Shown here: positions 60,110-64,000 of the stretch, one piece after another | Layout of the letters: each line of letters opens with the position of its first letter | How positions within the stretch are numbered: the stretch's first letter is position 1 | Assembly: GCF_002860865.1 (NCBI RefSeq) | Contig: NZ_PKIE01000003.1 | Location: 1-64,000 of the forward strand | Length of the DNA: 64,000 bases | Direction: 5' to 3' | Source of the DNA: Streptococcus mitis | GTDB lineage: Bacteria > Bacillota > Bacilli > Lactobacillales > Streptococcaceae | Program-made: the position numbers and the translations under genes | The notes under the pieces: model-generated | What the model was told of the DNA's origin: nothing | Database searches by the model: none | Seen by the model: the letters and a program-made list of their open reading frames with translations, nothing else

Positions 60110-60316
60110 ATGAAATTTGTTAAATCAGTATTGAAAGTTTTGCCTGAAATCATGGTATTACTTAGTTCAATGTCTTATATCATCATCAGATTAGTAGCTG
60201 ACATAAATAAAGTATCTTTACCTACTTGGTTTGATAATTTTAATATACCCACGATTGCATTATTTATGATGGTCTTCATTCTTTTATACAGAAGTAAAGA
60301 AAAAAAGAATAGATAG
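60110..60316 (+). CDS. Small membrane protein
   Basis: A 68-residue protein with two membrane segments (IMVLLSSMSYIIIRLVA and TIALFMMVFILLY), basic end. GGAG lies 7-8 bases before ATG 60110. Possible immunity protein of the bacteriocin island. Confidence 0.6.
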   Translation: MKFVKSVLKVLPEIMVLLSSMSYIIIRLVADINKVSLPTWFDNFNIPTIALFMMVFILLYRSKEKKNR

Positions 60317-60582
60317 ATTTAAAGCAGTAGACGCTCTATAGGGAATAGGTGTCTTGTGGTAACGAATCAAAAAAGGAGTAACTATGAATCGTAATTTAGA
60401 ACGGTGTTATCTATTCTGACTGTGAATAGATCATACCAAAGGTGGCTTAGAAACAGCAGGGACATTAGAAATTGAAGTAACTTTAAATAGGATGTCGTAC
60501 AGGTTATTATCAATGATTTATTTGTCCTAAGCTTGCCTAGGGTGACAGTAAAACATCAATTTCCTTTCATACCATATTTTTA
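60317..60582. other. Remnant-like stretch in the bacteriocin island
   Basis: Contains an ATG at 60384 with a strong AAAGGAG site but only 11 codons (MNRNLERCYLF). The following sequence has no long frame. It looks like the decayed start of a small gene. Confidence 0.45.
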
Positions 60583-60616
60583 GTAGGTAGGATGTTTGTC
60601 CTGCCTATTTTTTGAC
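60583..60616 (+). terminator. Terminator in the bacteriocin island
   Basis: TAGGTAGGA...TCCTGCCTA stem followed by six T residues. A near-copy lies at 60900-60932. Confidence 0.75.
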
Positions 60617-60701
60617 AAAAGTGTAGTTGAGGTGTTTATTTGGAGTTTTACATATATTTTTGATAAAATAGGTATAGAAATTGGGAAAGTGGAAGAAAAA
60701 A

Positions 60702-60890
60702 ATGAATAAGATTTTAAAATATTTTTTAGTATTTGTTTTTCTATTTTTAATGAATATTTTCATCTTTAAGATACTAGCAACTCTGGGATTTCAGCTGACA
60801 ATGAGTGAAAAAAGTTATATTGTTCCACCGCTGTTTTCGATTATCGTTTTATATATGATTGACAAAAGAATTAGGAAGAAAAAGAAATAA
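60702..60890 (+). CDS. Small membrane protein
   Basis: A 62-residue protein with two hydrophobic helices (FLVFVFLFLMNIFIFKILA and IVPPLFSIIVLYMI) and a Lys/Arg-rich end. GTGGAAG-type weak site before ATG 60702. Last gene of the island before comA; possible immunity protein. Confidence 0.55.
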   Translation: MNKILKYFLVFVFLFLMNIFIFKILATLGFQLTMSEKSYIVPPLFSIIVLYMIDKRIRKKKK

Positions 60891-60899
60891 ATATATATT

Positions 60900-60932
60900 T
60901 TAGGTAGGGCATTTGTTCTGCCTATTTTTTTA
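60900..60932 (+). terminator. Terminator before comA
   Basis: TAGGTAGGGC / TTCTGCCTA stem and seven T residues, separating the small-protein genes from the com promoter. Confidence 0.7.
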
Positions 60933-60942
60933 TCCAAAAAGT

Positions 60943-61010
60943 ACAGTTGGGAGGGGGATAGGCGCATTTGGGGAGGAAGTCCAGTTTTTGTTTGGGGATT
61001 GGGGTAAGAT
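60943..61010 (+). promoter_or_regulatory. ComE-box promoter of comAB
   Basis: ACAGTTGGG (60943-60951), 12-base gap, GCATTTGGG (60964-60972), then a -10 TAAGAT at 61005-61010, 32 bases on. It matches the early competence architecture seen at comW here, with ComE as the activator. Confidence 0.82.
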
Positions 61011-61048
61011 AGTTGTTATCAGATGAGTTTAGGAAAAAGGAGATGAAT

Positions 61049-63202
61049 ATGAAATTTGGGAAACGTCACTATCGTCCGCAGGTGGATCAGATGGACTGCG
61101 GTGTAGCTTCATTAGCCATGGTTTTTGGCTACTATTGCAGTTATTATTCTTTGGCTCACTTGCGAGAATTGGCTAAGACGACCATGGATGGGACGACGGC
61201 TTTGGGCTTGGTCAAGGTGGCAGAGGAGATTGGCTTTGAGACGCGAGCAATTAAGGCGGATATGACGCTCTTTGACTTGCCTGATTTGGCTTTTCCTTTT
61301 GTTGCCCATGTGCTTAAGGAAGGGAAATTGCTCCACTATTATGTGGTGATTGGGCAGGACAAGGACAGCATTCATATTGCCGATCCAGATCCTGGGGTGA
61401 AATTGACCAAACTATCACGTGAGCGTTTTGCGGAAGAATGGACAGGAGTGACTCTTTTTATGGCACCTAGTCCAGACTACAAGCCTCATAAGGATCAAAA
61501 GAATGGCCTTCTCTCTTTTATTCCTATATTAGTCAAGCAGCGTGGTTTGATTGCTAATATCGTTTTGGCAACACTCTTGGTAACCTTGATTAATATTGTG
61601 GGTTCTTATTATCTGCAGTCTATCATTGATACCTATGTGCCAGATCAGATGCGTTCGACACTGGGGATTATTTCTATTGGGCTGGTGATTGTTTATATTC
61701 TCCAGCAAATCTTGTCTTATGCCCAGGAGTATCTCTTACTTGTTTTGGGGCAACGCTTATCGATTGACGTGATTTTATCCTATATCAAACATGTTTTTCA
61801 CCTGCCTATGTCCTTTTTTGCGACACGCAGGACAGGGGAAATCGTGTCTCGTTTTACAGATGCTAACAGTATCATTGATGCGCTGGCTTCGACCATTCTT
61901 TCGATTTTCCTAGATGTGTCAACGGTTGTCATTATTTCCCTTGTTTTATTTTCACAAAATACCAATCTCTTTTTCATGACCTTATTGGCACTTCCCATCT
62001 ATACAGTGATTATCTTTGCTTTTATGAAGCCGTTTGAAAAGATGAATCGGGATACCATGGAAGCCAATGCGGTTCTGTCTTCTTCTATCATTGAGGACAT
62101 CAATGGTATTGAGACTATCAAGTCTTTGACCAGTGAAAGTTCACGCTACCAAAAGATTGACAAGGAATTTGTGGATTATCTGAAAAAATCCTTTACCTAT
62201 AGTCGGGCAGAGAGTCAGCAAAAGGCTCTGAAAAAAGTTGCCCATCTCTTGCTCAATGTCGGCATTCTCTGGATGGGGGCTGTTCTGGTCATGGATGGCA
62301 AGATGAGTTTGGGGCAGTTGATTACCTATAATACCTTGCTGGTTTACTTTACCAATCCTTTGGAAAACATCATCAACCTGCAAACTAAGCTTCAGACAGC
62401 GCAGGTTGCCAATAACCGTCTGAATGAGGTTTATCTGGTAGCTTCTGAGTTTGAGGAGAAGAAAACGGTTGAGGATTTGAGTTTGATGAAGGGAGAGATG
62501 TCCTTCAAGCAGGTTTACTACAAGTATGGCTATGGTCGAGACGTCTTGTCGGATATCAATTTGACCATTCCCCAAGGCTCTAAGGTGGCTTTTGTGGGGA
62601 TTTCAGGGTCAGGTAAGACGACCTTGGCCAAGATGATGGTTAATTTTTACGACCCTAGTCAGGGAGAGATTAGTCTGGGTGGTGTCAATCTCAATCAGAT
62701 TGATAAAAAGGCTCTGCGTCAGTATATCAACTATCTGCCTCAACAGCCCTATGTCTTTAACGGAACGATTTTGGAGAATCTTCTTTTGGGAGCCAAGGAG
62801 GGGACGACTCAGGAGGATATCTTACGGGCGGTCGAATTGGCAGAGATTCGGGAGGATATTGAGCGCATGCCCCTGAATTACCAGACAGAATTGACTTCGG
62901 ATGGGGCAGGGATTTCAGGTGGCCAACGTCAGAGAATCGCTCTGGCGCGTGCTCTCTTGACAGATGCGCCTGTCTTGATTTTGGATGAGGCGACCAGCAG
63001 TTTGGATATTTTGACAGAGAAGCGAATTGTCGATAATCTGATGTCTTTAGATAAAACCTTGATTTTCATTGCTCACCGTTTGACCATTGCTGAGCGTACA
63101 GAGAAGGTTGTTGTCTTGGATCAGGGCAAGATTATTGAGGAAGGAAAGCATGCTGATTTGCTTGCACAGGGTGGATTTTATGCCCATTTGGTGAATAGCT
63201 AG
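61049..63202 (+). CDS. comA: ComA, peptide-exporting ABC transporter with C39 peptidase
   Basis: A 717-residue exporter that cuts the double-glycine leader of CSP and secretes it. C39 peptidase domain (1-140: Cys17 in DQMDCGVASLAMVFGYY, His in LLHYYVVIG), six membrane helices (about 165-450), and the ATPase (about 490-717: GISGSGKTT, ISGGQRQRIALARALL, LDEATSSLD). It is nearly the same as pneumococcal ComA as I recall it. ATG 61049 follows AAAAAGGAG. It also handles bacteriocin peptides in some strains. Confidence 0.94.
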   Translation: MKFGKRHYRPQVDQMDCGVASLAMVFGYYCSYYSLAHLRELAKTTMDGTTALGLVKVAEEIGFETRAIKADMTLFDLPDLAFPFVAHVLKEGKLLHYYVVIGQDKDSIHIADPDPGVKLTKLSRERFAEEWTGVTLFMAPSPDYKPHKDQKNGLLSFIPILVKQRGLIANIVLATLLVTLINIVGSYYLQSIIDTYVPDQMRSTLGIISIGLVIVYILQQILSYAQEYLLLVLGQRLSIDVILSYIKHVFHLPMSFFATRRTGEIVSRFTDANSIIDALASTILSIFLDVSTVVIISLVLFSQNTNLFFMTLLALPIYTVIIFAFMKPFEKMNRDTMEANAVLSSSIIEDINGIETIKSLTSESSRYQKIDKEFVDYLKKSFTYSRAESQQKALKKVAHLLLNVGILWMGAVLVMDGKMSLGQLITYNTLLVYFTNPLENIINLQTKLQTAQVANNRLNEVYLVASEFEEKKTVEDLSLMKGEMSFKQVYYKYGYGRDVLSDINLTIPQGSKVAFVGISGSGKTTLAKMMVNFYDPSQGEISLGGVNLNQIDKKALRQYINYLPQQPYVFNGTILENLLLGAKEGTTQEDILRAVELAEIREDIERMPLNYQTELTSDGAGISGGQRQRIALARALLTDAPVLILDEATSSLDILTEKRIVDNLMSLDKTLIFIAHRLTIAERTEKVVVLDQGKIIEEGKHADLLAQGGFYAHLVNS

Positions 63203-63214
63203 AAAGAGGAGAGG

Positions 63215-64000
63215 ATGAAACCAGAATTTTTAGAAAGTGCGGAGTTTTATAATCGTCGTTATCATAATTTTTCCAGTCGGGTGATTGTCCCCATGTCCCT
63301 TCTGCTCGTGTTTTTGCTTGGCTTTGCAATATTTGCAGAGAAGGAGATGAGTTTGTCAACTCGGGCTACTGTTGAGCCTAGTCGTATCCTTGCAAATATC
63401 CAGTCAACTAGCAACAATCGCATTCTTGTCAATCATTTGGAAGAAAATAAGCTGGTTAAGAAAGGGGATCTTCTGCTTCAATATCAGGAAGGGACAGAAG
63501 GTGTTCAAGCGGAGGCTTATGCCAGTCAGTTGGACATGCTCAAGGATCAAAAAAAGCAATTGGAGTATTTGCAAAAGAGCCTGCAAGAAGGGACGGATTA
63601 CTTTCCAGAGGAGGATAAGTTTGGCTACCAAGCCACCTTTCGTGACTACATCAGTCAAGCAGGCAGTCTTAGGGCTAGTACATCGCAACAAAACGAGACC
63701 ATCGCGTCCCAGAATGAAGCAGCTAGCCAAACTCAAGCCGAAATCGGCAATCTCATCAGTCAAACAGAGGCTAAAATTCGCGATTACCAGACAGCTAAGT
63801 CAGCTATTGAAACAGGTGCTTCCTTGGCCAGTCAGAATCTAGCCTACTCTCTTTACCAGTCCTATAAGTCTCAGGGGGAGGAAAATCCGCAAGTTAAGGC
63901 TCAGGCTGTTGCGCAGGTTGAAGCGCAGCTTTCTCAGTTAGAATCCAGTCTTGCTACTTATCGTGTCCAGTATGCAGGTTCAGGTACCCAGCAAGCCTAT
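63215..64000 (+). CDS. comB: ComB, accessory protein of the CSP exporter (partial)
   Basis: The start of ComB, the HlyD-like membrane fusion partner of ComA, runs off the end of the window (262 codons seen). [23 protein letters not shown] is followed by a membrane helix ([19 protein letters not shown]), then a long coiled coil. AGAGGAGAGG lies before the ATG, 12 bases after the comA stop. It is intact as far as it can be read. Confidence 0.93.
   Translation, partial: MKPEFLESAEFYNRRYHNFSSRVIVPMSLLLVFLLGFAIFAEKEMSLSTRATVEPSRILANIQSTSNNRILVNHLEENKLVKKGDLLLQYQEGTEGVQAEAYASQLDMLKDQKKQLEYLQKSLQEGTDYFPEEDKFGYQATFRDYISQAGSLRASTSQQNETIASQNEAASQTQAEIGNLISQTEAKIRDYQTAKSAIETGASLASQNLAYSLYQSYKSQGEENPQVKAQAVAQVEAQLSQLESSLATYRVQYAGSGTQQAY

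Noticed and set aside
60384..60419. 11-codon ORF MNRNLERCYLF with a strong ribosome site
   Set aside because: Too short and without relatives in the window; mentioned only as a relic.

Overview
This window comes from a mitis-group Streptococcus, close to S. pneumoniae but probably S. mitis or a relative. The chromosomal backbone follows pneumococcal order: end of an rRNA operon with tRNA-Asn, comW, purA, tadA, dut, radA, a carbonic anhydrase, prs, polA, an araT-type aminotransferase, recO, plsX, acpP, a small bacteriocin island, then comA and comB. Many proteins read like the pneumococcal ones, but ComW and the cargo between shared genes differ. A complete BOX repeat and an IS remnant also fit this group. 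The species call is inference.

Layout. 1-371: 3' end of 23S rRNA, 5S rRNA, tRNA-Asn. 378-806: broken IS remnants. 1106-3624: comW behind a ComE box, purA, a probable CiaR-controlled small RNA, and tadA. 3664-3747: the small SRP RNA gene ffs, whose 3' end is the attachment site of a prophage. 3729-42578: an apparently complete siphovirus prophage of about 38.8 kb with an HK97-type capsid. It has a leftward lysogeny module (integrase, ImmA-like protease, two cargo genes, CI-like repressor). Rightward come early and replication genes (Cro-like protein, HNH protein, Gp157, RuvC-like protein, helicase, ERF, SSB, primase-polymerase, VapE helicase). An iteron-like cluster of TGATGTAACC repeats follows, then small accessory genes, a DUF1492-type regulator, two tRNAs and the packaging, head, tail and lysis genes. 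The lysin is a GH25 muramidase with three CW_7 repeats.

42638-53500: dut, then a local duplication that left two histidine phosphatase genes around a truncated radA copy and an isochorismatase fragment. The intact radA follows, its zinc finger reachable only from a non-AUG codon. Then come a carbonic anhydrase, a PrsW-like protease, prs, an Rpn-type nuclease with a decayed second copy, a shortened class B sortase and polA. 53585-58529: a CoA-binding protein, a BOX element beside a yeiH-type gene, and the araT-recO-plsX-acpP run. 58643-59200: five tandem repeats of about 126 bp, each holding a 16-17 codon micro-ORF with a strong ribosome binding site. 59234-60890: two double-glycine bacteriocin-like peptides and small membrane proteins. 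61049-64000: comA and the start of comB behind a ComE box.

Points of most interest: the five tandem micro-ORFs next to the bacteriocins and comAB; three probable programmed frameshifts in one phage late operon (capsid +1 at CCC-TAA, tail tube -1 at CCCAAAG, tail chaperone -1 at AAAAAAG), the first two with a hairpin just downstream; the iteron cluster after the VapE gene; two probable lysogenic-conversion genes; and the non-AUG start of radA.
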